Shown here in pieces: positions 17,330-25,657 of a DNA stretch of 64,000 bases (the stretch's first letter is position 1; every line of letters begins with the position of its first letter). The DNA lies in NCBI GenBank assembly GCA_027621405.1, contig JAQCBT010000014.1, forward strand, positions 1 through 64,000, in the 5' to 3' direction. The position numbers and the translations under genes are program-made. Under the pieces are notes generated by a model. It had not been told where the DNA came from and did not search any database. It worked only from the letters and a program-made list of their open reading frames with translations. The DNA comes from Pseudomonadota bacterium (lineage in GTDB: Bacteria > Pseudomonadota > Gammaproteobacteria > Pseudomonadales > Pseudohongiellaceae).

Positions 17330-19588
17330 TTGTCCCCAAAGAATGTGCGGTTTTGGAATGAATCCACTATTTCCGCCCTGGCTATGGTACCAACGCTATT
17401 CATGCTCGTTCTGCCAGCACAGCTGTCAGCGCAGGAAATGGTGCAGGAGAGCCTGGTAGAAGCGAAGAGTTTCCGTGCGGTTCGGGTAGATACCGCGCCG
17501 GTTGTCGACGGCGTGCTGGATGATGCCGTGTGGCAGCAGGCGCAACAGGTCACCGACTTTCACCAGAATCGTCCTGGTGACCACGCCGAGCCTTCGGAAG
17601 CGACCGAACTCTACGTCGTGTACACCAGCGACGCGCTGTATGTGGCGGCGCGCATGTATGACAGCGAGCCCGACCTCATCGCCGCTCCCACCATTCGCCA
17701 CGGTCAGGGACTTCCATTCGACGATCGCCTGGTAATTATACTTGACCCCTTTAATCAGGGACGCGCCGGCTATCGCTTTGAGACAAACCTCAACGGCGTG
17801 CGCCATGACTCGCTCTACACCACTCCCACCTCATTCAGTCTCAACTGGAATACGATCTGGGAAACAGCAACCAGTGTAGATGGCAATAGTTGGGTGGCGG
17901 AGGTAGAGATACCATTCAAATCACTGTCATTCGATCCTAACCTGGATACCTGGGGCTTCAATTTTGGTCGCGGTATTCGTCGTCGCAACGAGGAAATGGC
18001 CTGGGTCTCGCTGGACCGTAACTACAACCCCACCATCATGGGTGAGATGTCTGGCATGGAAGGTATGGACCAGGGTATTGGCCTGGACATCGTGCCCAGC
18101 GTCGCCGCCATTCGCGCACGCAGCTTTAATCCCTCGGGCATCGATGAGGAAGTGAACCCTTCACTGGATGCATTCTATCGACTGACGCCATCACTGAACG
18201 CGGCGCTCACGGTAAATACAGACTTCTCCGCCGTGGAAGTGGATAACCGCCAGGTGAACCTGACCCGCTTCAGCCTGTTCTTTCCCGAACGACGTGACTT
18301 TTTCAACAACGATTCGGACCTGTTCGATTTCGGCAATATCAGCGGACTCTCTGGTGGTAACTCCGCAACCTCCGGTGCCTCGCGCGAGAACGCCAGGCCT
18401 TATTTCTCACGCAAGCTGGGTCTGGCAGGAGACGGCTCGCCGGTGGACATCAACTACGGTGGCCGTATCAGTGGCCGGGTAGGGCGCTTCAATATTGGCA
18501 CCCTGGCGATTCGCCAGGACGAGTACCAGGGTGTCGCCGCTTCTGACCTGTTCATCACCCGCATTTCGGCCAACGTGCTGGAAGACTCCCGGGTGGGATT
18601 TATCTATACCGACGGTGATCCAACGTCGAATCTGGACAACAGCGTCGCAGGCCTGGATTTCCAGTACATCAACAACCTGCTGCCCAATGGCCGCCGCATG
18701 GCAGGCACTGCCTTCTTCCAGCAGTCAGACACGCCGGGCCTCGAAGGCAATGACGCATCATGGGGTGTGGGCCTGCAGTATCCTTCCAGTTCCGGATTCA
18801 GAACCCGCTTTGCCTACAAGGTGGTGGAAGAAAACTTCAATCCTTCCATGGGTTTCATAAACCGCTCCAATATTGAGGACTTCACCGCCGATGTGGGCTA
18901 CACCCACTTCTTTAGTAGCGGACCCTTCCAGAGCCTGTTCGGCGGTATCGATTACCAGCGTATCGATGTGATCGATGATGGATTGCAGTCGGAGGTGGTC
19001 GCGTTCCGTCTTGCTGAACTGGAAAACAACTCGAGAGACAGTATTGCTCTCAACCATTTCACCAGTAAGGAAGTGGTGCGCAATACCTTCCCGATCTTCC
19101 GTCAGCGTGGCAACGAAGTATACATACAGCCAGGTTCCTATGACTTCGGAGAAACCGAAGTCAGGTTCAACACGGCGGGACAGCGCGAGTTTTCCGGTGG
19201 CATCACCTACCGTACCGGTGACTTCTTCAACGGTGAGCGAGTCAACATCAGCGGCAGCTTTAGCTGGAACCAGTCGCGTTATTTCGTTGCCTCTGTCAAT
19301 TATGACTGGAACGATATCGAGCTGCCCCAGGGCAATTTCACCACTCGCCTCAGCAGCGTCAATACCCAGGTGGCGTTCTCACCTACCCTGTACTGGATCA
19401 CCCTGGCGCAGTATGACAACGTCTCGGAAGAGATCGGCATCAATACCCGTCTGCAGTGGATTCCGCGAGCCGGTCAGGAAGGCTTCATCGTATTGAACTA
19501 TGGCCTGCAGGACTATGACAGGGACAACAGCTTCCAGACCGCCTCGTCCGATATCAGCGTGAAGTTTCGTTATACCTTCCGGTTCTAG
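17330..19588 (+). CDS. Outer-membrane DUF5916 protein with CBM9-like N-terminal domain
   Basis: About 752 residues from a TTG at 17330, which has ACGAGG nine bases upstream and gives a clean signal peptide ending LPAQLSAQ; the frame is open to 17246. The N-terminal third matches the family-9 carbohydrate-binding/DOMON-like fold (PVVDGVLDDAVWQQA, FDDRLVIILDPFNQG, WVAEVEIPFKSLSF). The rest is a beta-barrel pattern with FPERRDFF, AVEVDNRQVNLTRFSLFF and a final strand SVKFRYTFRF. Families of this architecture (DUF5916) occur in many Bacteroidetes and Gammaproteobacteria and are thought to be outer-membrane proteins; substrate not known. A palindromic repeat follows the stop. Confidence 0.8.
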   Translation: MSPKNVRFWNESTISALAMVPTLFMLVLPAQLSAQEMVQESLVEAKSFRAVRVDTAPVVDGVLDDAVWQQAQQVTDFHQNRPGDHAEPSEATELYVVYTSDALYVAARMYDSEPDLIAAPTIRHGQGLPFDDRLVIILDPFNQGRAGYRFETNLNGVRHDSLYTTPTSFSLNWNTIWETATSVDGNSWVAEVEIPFKSLSFDPNLDTWGFNFGRGIRRRNEEMAWVSLDRNYNPTIMGEMSGMEGMDQGIGLDIVPSVAAIRARSFNPSGIDEEVNPSLDAFYRLTPSLNAALTVNTDFSAVEVDNRQVNLTRFSLFFPERRDFFNNDSDLFDFGNISGLSGGNSATSGASRENARPYFSRKLGLAGDGSPVDINYGGRISGRVGRFNIGTLAIRQDEYQGVAASDLFITRISANVLEDSRVGFIYTDGDPTSNLDNSVAGLDFQYINNLLPNGRRMAGTAFFQQSDTPGLEGNDASWGVGLQYPSSSGFRTRFAYKVVEENFNPSMGFINRSNIEDFTADVGYTHFFSSGPFQSLFGGIDYQRIDVIDDGLQSEVVAFRLAELENNSRDSIALNHFTSKEVVRNTFPIFRQRGNEVYIQPGSYDFGETEVRFNTAGQREFSGGITYRTGDFFNGERVNISGSFSWNQSRYFVASVNYDWNDIELPQGNFTTRLSSVNTQVAFSPTLYWITLAQYDNVSEEIGINTRLQWIPRAGQEGFIVLNYGLQDYDRDNSFQTASSDISVKFRYTFRF

Positions 19589-19626
19589 AATTAGGCCGGG
19601 TTAACAAACAGAGTTCATAGCAGCGG

Positions 19627-19675
19627 AAAATAGGGACAGATTTATTTTTTTAAAGAATAAATCTGTCCCTATTTT
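19627..19675. repeat. GGGACAG palindromic repeat, copy 2 (likely bidirectional terminator)
   Basis: Arms AAATAGGGACAGATTTATT and AATAAATCTGTCCCTATTT surround an A/T-rich loop. The hairpin lies between two convergent genes and is flanked by T and A runs, so it could end transcription from both sides. Confidence 0.85.
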
Positions 19676-19694
19676 CTCTTTGTGGAAACTGCAG

Positions 19695-20606
19695 CTAGTT
19701 ACAGCGCTGGGACTGAATGCGTCGCGGCAGTTCCAGGGGATTTGCTTCCACGAGACCTTCACTGGCCAGTTGGTCATAGGCCGCCTGTTGCAACGTGGCC
19801 ACCTGTTCCCGTGACATGCCCAGTTCATAGCCTGAGCATTCGTTCTCACCCAGCGAGCGTGGATCGCGCCCGGTCACATTGCCGAATACGACTAAGGCTT
19901 CGAGATAGTAACCATAGGCACTGGCGTGATAATGATCGTAGGTCCACAGGTCGATCTTGTCGAAGTCGATGCCGTCATAGGGATTCGGGTCGGCAAGGCC
20001 CAGGGCCATAGCCCGGCTCCAGGCTTCGCCCACGCCGTTCACTTTCGTTCCGGTAGCTTTCGCCGCGAGGTCGTATCCGGCACGGATATCCAGCGCCATC
20101 TGCTCGATCGGCTGGCCGGTCCAGGGTCGGTCAGGCAGGTAGGTCTGGTCGGCGCGGGACCAGGTGGCGGTCAGGTATACGTCGACATCGGGATTCTTGC
20201 TGCGCAGGAAATCGGTCATGGCGCTTGCTGTCTCAACAAGGGTATCCGGATTGCCCGGTGCGTTGGCATCGAGCGTGCTGTAGCCGTGCATCACCACCTT
20301 GTCCCAGGGACGCCGACCGATGATGGCAAGCTTGTTCTCGAGATGGTAATCGATGCCAACCCCCGGGCGTGTTTCCAGGTAGACGTCATAGTCGAGGCCT
20401 GCCTGGTCAGCAAATGACTTGAACAGGGCGGGTACACCACCAGTCCCCTCGCTATTGAGGTCAGTCACGGTGTCCGGGCGATAATGACGCACAGGAGATC
20501 CCCAACCAAAGGTAAAGCTATTGCCAATGAACAGGATGTCATCAGCCAAGGTACTGGTGGTGGAAACCAGAGCGCCGAGGCAGGTCAGTGTTGTAATTAT
20601 TTTCAT
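19695..20606 (-). CDS. Secreted SGNH/GDSL-like hydrolase
   Basis: 303 residues from ATG 20606, preceded by AGAGGAAAAA. Signal peptide MKIITTLTCLGALVSTTSTLA, then DDILFIGNSFTFGWG, the block I of SGNH hydrolases (GNS in place of GDS), and near the end a YDHYHASAYGYYLEA stretch in block V position (DxxH with the catalytic Asp-His pair). This superfamily includes lipases, esterases and carbohydrate deacetylases. The long central part shows no specific assignment. It lies 34 bp downstream of a methyltransferase on the same strand. Substrate unknown. Confidence 0.78.
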   Translation of the reverse strand: MKIITTLTCLGALVSTTSTLADDILFIGNSFTFGWGSPVRHYRPDTVTDLNSEGTGGVPALFKSFADQAGLDYDVYLETRPGVGIDYHLENKLAIIGRRPWDKVVMHGYSTLDANAPGNPDTLVETASAMTDFLRSKNPDVDVYLTATWSRADQTYLPDRPWTGQPIEQMALDIRAGYDLAAKATGTKVNGVGEAWSRAMALGLADPNPYDGIDFDKIDLWTYDHYHASAYGYYLEALVVFGNVTGRDPRSLGENECSGYELGMSREQVATLQQAAYDQLASEGLVEANPLELPRRIQSQRCN

Positions 20607-20640
20607 TTTTTCCTCTGAAAGACCGGTTCGATTTAGTTGC

Positions 20641-21525
20641 TTAAGCCGGATTGCTTGCCGAAACAAACCAGGTGCTGGATGGCGCCCAGACACCGTCTTC
20701 ACGACTGTATTTCTCCATCACTTCTGTCAGCCCGGCGATGACCTCGTCTGTCCTGGCGATTCCCTCATCGCCCGCCAGCCTGATGATCTCTCCCGCGGGA
20801 CCCAGTGTCATAGCAAACGCTACAGCCTCTTCCACATTGCGCCCAATACAGATGTCCGCATCGAAGCGTTCAAATCTGACATCCTCAAATCCTACACTGA
20901 TCAACATGCTGCTGACCATGTCGGGTCCGGACATTGAAAACGGGCCAGGACCGCAATGTACCTGATCAGTTTCACTGTGATCTACTATCGGTACAATCTC
21001 TCTTACCCGGCACTCAGCATCGTACAACCAGGGATTGTCTTCCCGTTTGCGCCACACAATCATGTCCAGCCTGCCGCCGGGCTTGAGATGTTTCCGAATA
21101 TTGTTCATAGCGGCACCGGGCATGTTGAAGAACATGGTACCGAACCTGCCGAAAGCATAGTCGTAAGGTCCGCCCAATTTCTCGTATTGCACATCGGCTA
21201 CAAGGAACCGGGCATTCTTGACGCTACCGGCTTCTCTTGCAGTGTTGCATTCAGCGATGAAATTCACCGCACAGTCCACACCACAGGCAAGACCATCGGG
21301 GCCGACTATTTCTGCCAGGCGCAAAGTGGTATCGCCGAAACCACAGCCAATATCAATGACACTGGCACCTGCTGAATAATTAACCCGGGAAAGTAAATTG
21401 TCGCTGTGATTGCTCAAACCATTTACTAACAGATGTTTGAATCGGGAGAACTTGTCGAAGAGCACTGTGTTCCAGGCTTCGACAACAATGTCGTTTTCAG
21501 TGGGCTCGACGGGAGCGGAGTGCAT
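20641..21525 (-). CDS. Class I SAM-dependent methyltransferase
   Basis: 294 residues from ATG 21525; a TTG at 21552 is an alternative. Motif I ASVIDIGCGFGDTTLRLAE, motif II acidic loop VDCAVNFIAE, motif III ARFLVADVQYEKL, then AFGRFGTMFF and LKPGGRLDMIVWRK give a Methyltransf_11/25 domain. N- and C-terminal extensions without family motifs. The substrate cannot be assigned. It is followed by the SGNH hydrolase gene (34 bp) and preceded on the same strand by the PQQ dehydrogenase gene, whose stop is 83 bp upstream. Confidence 0.8.
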   Translation of the reverse strand: MHSAPVEPTENDIVVEAWNTVLFDKFSRFKHLLVNGLSNHSDNLLSRVNYSAGASVIDIGCGFGDTTLRLAEIVGPDGLACGVDCAVNFIAECNTAREAGSVKNARFLVADVQYEKLGGPYDYAFGRFGTMFFNMPGAAMNNIRKHLKPGGRLDMIVWRKREDNPWLYDAECRVREIVPIVDHSETDQVHCGPGPFSMSGPDMVSSMLISVGFEDVRFERFDADICIGRNVEEAVAFAMTLGPAGEIIRLAGDEGIARTDEVIAGLTEVMEKYSREDGVWAPSSTWFVSASNPA

Positions 21526-21608
21526 AGCGCTATTCTTATTGGAGTTTGGCAAATACTGGCATTTTCAGCATTGCAGGTCCAGTCACAAGACCTCCAAGGT
21601 GCAGCTCT

Positions 21609-23216
21609 TCATTCCAGGCCAAAGACAAACAGGGTCTGGCCGCCAATGATGGCAACCCGTTGTTTGCCATCCACTGCAAAGCCCATCGGATTGGTTCGGA
21701 TATGAGCGCCGGTGTTGAAGAACCACAACGGATCGCCATCCTCGGCATCCAGGGCAAAGAAATTGCCTTCATTGCTGGAGCCGAACACCAGACCACCGGC
21801 GGTAGCCATCACTCCGGACCACAGTGGTGTCTGCAACTCGAACTCCCACTGCTGTTCGCCAGTCATGACATCGAGGGAGAGAATGGCACCCGATGCATCA
21901 TCGCCGTCCAGCGGTTGTTCGCCGCCGCCGAGGAATGGCATGCCGGGTTCGTATTCAACATCGGCCTTGTAGTAGATGGCACCCATGCGGCGATTCGGCA
22001 CGAAGAGTTGCTCGGTGTTGGGATTATAGGAGGGAGAGAACCAGTTGGTTGCGCCCTGCAGACTCGGCCACACCAGGTTGCCTTCGCGGGTGGGTTCCGT
22101 GTTGGGAATGACGATGGGCCGACCGTTGTCATCGATGCCCTCCGCCCAGGTCTGGTAGGAGTATTCCTCGCCTAATAAAAATTCTCCGGTCTCCCGATCG
22201 AGTAAATAGTAGAAGGCATTGCGATTGGCCAGTGCCAGCAGCTTGCGCTCACGGCCTTCGAATTCACCGTCTACAAGGACGGGGATCTGGTTCGCGTCCC
22301 AGTCGTGGGTGTCATGGGGCGTAAACTGAAAATGCCACTGCATCTCGCCAGTATCCGGGTCCAGGGCCAGCACGGCGCAGGTAAACAGGTTGTCGCCGGG
22401 GCGCAGGTCGCCGTTCCAGTCGGGGGCCGGGTTGCCCGTGGTCCAGTACAGCAGATCCAGATCGGGATCATAGGATCCGGTGAGCCAGGTTGAACCGCCG
22501 CCGGTTTCCCAATCGTCGCCTTGCCAGGTTTCGCTGCCGGGTTCACCGGGAGCGGGCACGGTATAGGTACGCCAGACCTGTTCACCGGTTTCCGCATCAT
22601 AGGCATCGACGAAGGCGCGTACACCCGCTTCGGCACCGCTGACTCCGACGATGATCTTGTCCTCCAGCGCCAAGGGCGCCAGGGTCAAGGAGAAACCCAA
22701 CGCATTGTCGGCGACCAGTGTTTCCCAGCGCACGGCGCCGGTTCCTGCATCCAGGGCGAACAGGCGACCATCGAGGGTGGCCACGTAGACCTTGTCATTG
22801 AGCAGCGCGACGCCACGGTTGATGCGCGGAAAACCGATATTCAAAACCTCATTGGTAATGTCCGGCACGAAGTGCCACAGCAGTCGTCCACTGGCAGCAT
22901 CGATGGCACTCACACTGCTGGGAGATTCGGTGAGGTACAGGATGCCGTTGTGTACCAGCGGTGTGGATTCCTGCAGGGCAGCCCCGCTGATGCCGGTGGG
23001 TTGCATCTGGTAAGCCCAGATGACTTTCAACTGATCGACGTTGTTGGTGTTGATCTGGCTCAGTGATGAAAACCGTTGTGACTTGTAGCCACCCGAGTAG
23101 GAGAGCCAGTCATTGCCATTGGCTTCATCATTGAGCAGTGCCGAATAAGGAACGTCTGCGTTGGCACTAACCGAGAGCGCGCAGAGTGTGATAAAGAGTG
23201 CGAGGTGATTCTTCAT
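21609..23216 (-). CDS. PQQ-dependent alcohol dehydrogenase-type quinoprotein (periplasmic)
   Basis: 535 residues with a signal peptide (ends SVSANA). Eight-bladed propeller features: tryptophan-docking repeats such as DAASGRLLWHF, DAGTGAVRWET, DAETGEQVWRT, DPDTGEMQWHF and DVMTGEQQWEF. The catalytic pocket shows NP in TTGNPAPDWN, THDWDANQIP and a GGGSTWLTG loop. The usual adjacent Cys-Cys of methanol/ethanol dehydrogenases is not visible. Two residues after the WD aspartate is Asn, so the extra Asp of lanthanide-dependent enzymes appears to be missing. Oxidises an alcohol or aldehyde with cytochrome c as acceptor. Its start is 11 bp downstream of the dihaem cytochrome gene, which strongly supports an electron-transfer pair. 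Confidence 0.88.
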   Translation of the reverse strand: MKNHLALFITLCALSVSANADVPYSALLNDEANGNDWLSYSGGYKSQRFSSLSQINTNNVDQLKVIWAYQMQPTGISGAALQESTPLVHNGILYLTESPSSVSAIDAASGRLLWHFVPDITNEVLNIGFPRINRGVALLNDKVYVATLDGRLFALDAGTGAVRWETLVADNALGFSLTLAPLALEDKIIVGVSGAEAGVRAFVDAYDAETGEQVWRTYTVPAPGEPGSETWQGDDWETGGGSTWLTGSYDPDLDLLYWTTGNPAPDWNGDLRPGDNLFTCAVLALDPDTGEMQWHFQFTPHDTHDWDANQIPVLVDGEFEGRERKLLALANRNAFYYLLDRETGEFLLGEEYSYQTWAEGIDDNGRPIVIPNTEPTREGNLVWPSLQGATNWFSPSYNPNTEQLFVPNRRMGAIYYKADVEYEPGMPFLGGGEQPLDGDDASGAILSLDVMTGEQQWEFELQTPLWSGVMATAGGLVFGSSNEGNFFALDAEDGDPLWFFNTGAHIRTNPMGFAVDGKQRVAIIGGQTLFVFGLE

Positions 23217-23227
23217 GCTGTGGCTCC

Positions 23228-24001
23228 TTACTTCAGGCTCATCAAATAGGAAACCACATCATCGATCTGTTGTGGAGAGAGTACGGATTCATAACCGGGC
23301 ATGAAGGAATGGCCCAGTGCCTTGTCATAACTGATCAGGTCCTTCTTGATGAAGGAGTAGTATTCACCTGTCAGGTCGCGCATCTGCACGGTGAAGGCAT
23401 CCTCGTTCACCCGCATGCCTTCATAGGTTCCGTATTCGGACACGATGCGTACTGTGAGGAATGCGTTCAAGGAACCACGAAACCGGTCCACGATCTTCGG
23501 TTGTTCGGCCCCGGGATTGATGACCGCGCGGCGCAGGTACTCGAGATTGCGGCGCTGGCCCACCTTGCTGAGTTCCGGGCCGAGTCCGGTGCCGACGCCA
23601 TTGATGATATGGCAGCTGGCGCAGTTGCCGTCGTTGTACGCCAGTTCGCCGGCAACCGGGTCGCCAGGCATTTCTTCCGGAGGCAACTGGCCGAGGCTTC
23701 GCACGTAGGCGGCAACGTCGGGTCCGTCTTCACCTCGCAGCTGGCGCGAGCCGGGCATGCCGGTGCCTGGAATGCCGCCTAGAATGATGGATACCAGGGT
23801 GTCATCGTCCGGGGCATGGACCAGGTTGGGCCGTTTCAGGCTGGGCCCTTCACCGCCCTCGCCCAGCATGCCATGGCAGCGCGCACAGAGGGTCCGGTAG
23901 AGAGTTTCGCCGTTCTCCAGGTCCTGGCCCTGGGCCAGCGAGCCTGCCAGCAGGCACAGGCCGAACAGGAGTGAGGCGAATCGATGCTTGGGGTCTGACA
24001 T
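23228..24001 (-). CDS. Periplasmic dihaem cytochrome c, likely acceptor for the PQQ dehydrogenase
   Basis: 257 residues from ATG 24001, with GGGAAACGACC upstream. Signal peptide ends LAQGQ. Two haem c motifs: CARCH near residue 38 with a matching distal GMPGS, and CASCH near residue 127. The C terminus ends IDDVVSYLMSLK, the usual final helix of cytochrome c. Dihaem c-type cytochromes pass electrons from periplasmic dehydrogenases to the respiratory chain. It is 11 bp ahead of the quinoprotein gene on the same strand, so the two form an operon. Divergent from the dienelactone hydrolase gene. Confidence 0.9.
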   Translation of the reverse strand: MSDPKHRFASLLFGLCLLAGSLAQGQDLENGETLYRTLCARCHGMLGEGGEGPSLKRPNLVHAPDDDTLVSIILGGIPGTGMPGSRQLRGEDGPDVAAYVRSLGQLPPEEMPGDPVAGELAYNDGNCASCHIINGVGTGLGPELSKVGQRRNLEYLRRAVINPGAEQPKIVDRFRGSLNAFLTVRIVSEYGTYEGMRVNEDAFTVQMRDLTGEYYSFIKKDLISYDKALGHSFMPGYESVLSPQQIDDVVSYLMSLK

Positions 24002-24235
24002 GGTCGTTTCCCGCGTATTGCTAGTGGATTCAGGGGCTTCCGGGACTGAAAGTCTCGCAGAACTCGCCCTGAATATACAGCAATTGCGGTTCAAAACGGG
24101 GTTGAGTGGGCCTCAGATGCATTTGCTAAAGAGTGAGAGAATCGGGTTTGGTTCGCCAGTTGCCGGTTTCCGTTCTCAAGCGGGCCTGATAGGTTTACCC
24201 TCAGTACAGTGTTCTTATCCCGAGGGAGACATGCC

Positions 24236-25174
24236 ATGTCAGAAAAAGAGTCGCCGAAGCAAGCGCAAAAACAGAGACGTACCGTTCCCGCGGAAGCCGT
24301 CGAAATCTATAACCAGTACATTCATGGCGAGATCAGTCGCCGGAAATTTCTCAGTGGGGTGAAGAAGTTTGCCATCGCCGGCCTGAGTGCCACCGCGATT
24401 GTCGAAGCCTTGATGCCCGATTACGCCATGGGTCAGCAGATTCGCCGTGACGACGAGCGCATCACCGCCAGCTACGAAACCATTCCCTCCCCCGATGGCC
24501 ATGGCTATGTGCGTGGCTACCTGGTGCGTCCCTTTAGTGCGGACAGCCGTAGCGAGACTCCAGCGCAGCTACCCGGCATCATCGTCGTACATGAGAATCG
24601 CGGCCTGAATCCACACACCGAAGACGTGGCCCGGCGCTTTGCCCTGGAAAACTTCATGGCCTTCGCACCCGATGTGTTGACCTCAGTCGGCGGCTACCCG
24701 GGCGATGACTATCGAGGCGGGCAACTGTTTCGGGAACTCGATGGCGACAGGCGCTTTGAGGATATCGTGGCCAGCGCACTGTGGCTGAAAAACAGGGATG
24801 ACTGCACCGGCAAGATCGGTATCACGGGCTTCTGCTACGGTGGCAGTGTGTCCAACCAGATGGCGGTGCGCCTTGGAGACGACCTGGCGGCGGCGGTGCC
24901 ATTCTACGGTGGCGGCGCACCGGCCAGCGACGTGCCCAACATCCGCGCGGCGGTCATGGTGCAGCACGGCGAACTGGACACACGCCTGGTTGAAGCCTGG
25001 CCGGAATACGAGGCAGCCCTGCGCGCCAACAACGTGACCTATGAGGGACACATCTATCCCGATTCCGTGCATGGGTTCTTCAATGATGCGACACCGGAAC
25101 GCTACAACGAGGAAGCCGCGACCCTGGCATGGCGCCGCACTATAGATTGGTTTAACCGATACGTGAGGAACTGA
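24236..25174 (+). CDS. Tat-exported dienelactone hydrolase family protein
   Basis: 312 residues from ATG 24236, with GAGGGAGAC at the right distance. The N terminus contains SRRKFLSG, a twin-arginine Tat motif, then a hydrophobic segment ending DYAMGQ. The hydrolase fold has VVHENRG (catalytic-neighbour Glu), GFCYGG (nucleophile Cys in G-x-C-x-G), HGELDTR (Asp) and DSVHGF (His), the Cys-Asp-His triad of dienelactone hydrolases. DLH enzymes open lactones in aromatic degradation, but many family members are general carboxymethylenebutenolidase-like esterases. Export is unusual for DLH. Followed by a short convergent gene. Confidence 0.85.
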   Translation: MSEKESPKQAQKQRRTVPAEAVEIYNQYIHGEISRRKFLSGVKKFAIAGLSATAIVEALMPDYAMGQQIRRDDERITASYETIPSPDGHGYVRGYLVRPFSADSRSETPAQLPGIIVVHENRGLNPHTEDVARRFALENFMAFAPDVLTSVGGYPGDDYRGGQLFRELDGDRRFEDIVASALWLKNRDDCTGKIGITGFCYGGSVSNQMAVRLGDDLAAAVPFYGGGAPASDVPNIRAAVMVQHGELDTRLVEAWPEYEAALRANNVTYEGHIYPDSVHGFFNDATPERYNEEAATLAWRRTIDWFNRYVRN

Positions 25175-25209
25175 CTACAAGCGGAGTAGTACGAAAGTGC
25201 TGCCCTGGC

Positions 25210-25524
25210 TCACAGAGCCATCAGGCGTTCGAGATAGGGCAAAACAACTGCTGCGATGATAATGGCCTGAGTAATCGCTGCTACTCTCTGGTTGCTGTCG
25301 ATTTTTGTCACAAGCCTCGATTCAAGTTCTGCAAAACGCGTGTCGAAGTATGCGTTCTGCTCGGCAAACCGTGCAGCAAGAAAATCTTTTGTAACCAGCG
25401 ATTCAAGATTCACATTAAATGCCTCGGTGAGGACTTCAGCCTGAGCTTCAGCGAGCTCAAGTTTCATTCCGGCCTGTTCAAGTCGGCGCACGAACTTGTG
25501 GGTGTCAAACGTGGTAATGGGCAT
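25210..25524 (-). CDS. DUF1640-type coiled-coil membrane protein
   Basis: 104 residues from ATG 25524, with AAGGAATGTATA upstream. It starts PITTFDTHKFVRRLEQAGM, matching the opening of DUF1640/CCDC90-like proteins. A helical coiled-coil region follows (AEAQAEVLTEAFN, TKDFLAARFAEQNAYFDTRFAELESRL). It ends with one membrane helix (AAITQAIIIAAVVLPYL). Function unknown; such proteins are small inner-membrane proteins. Short gene convergent with the dienelactone hydrolase. Confidence 0.7.
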   Translation of the reverse strand: MPITTFDTHKFVRRLEQAGMKLELAEAQAEVLTEAFNVNLESLVTKDFLAARFAEQNAYFDTRFAELESRLVTKIDSNQRVAAITQAIIIAAVVLPYLERLMAL

Positions 25525-25657
25525 TATACATTCCTTGTAGTGCTGCATTATAGAGTCTGAGTACCAGGGCCTGAATGGAATCCGACCCTGGCGAATCAGT
25601 CTAGACCAGCGCTGCGCAAACCGGAAATATCCGCCCAAATTTGCAATGCGCGGGACC

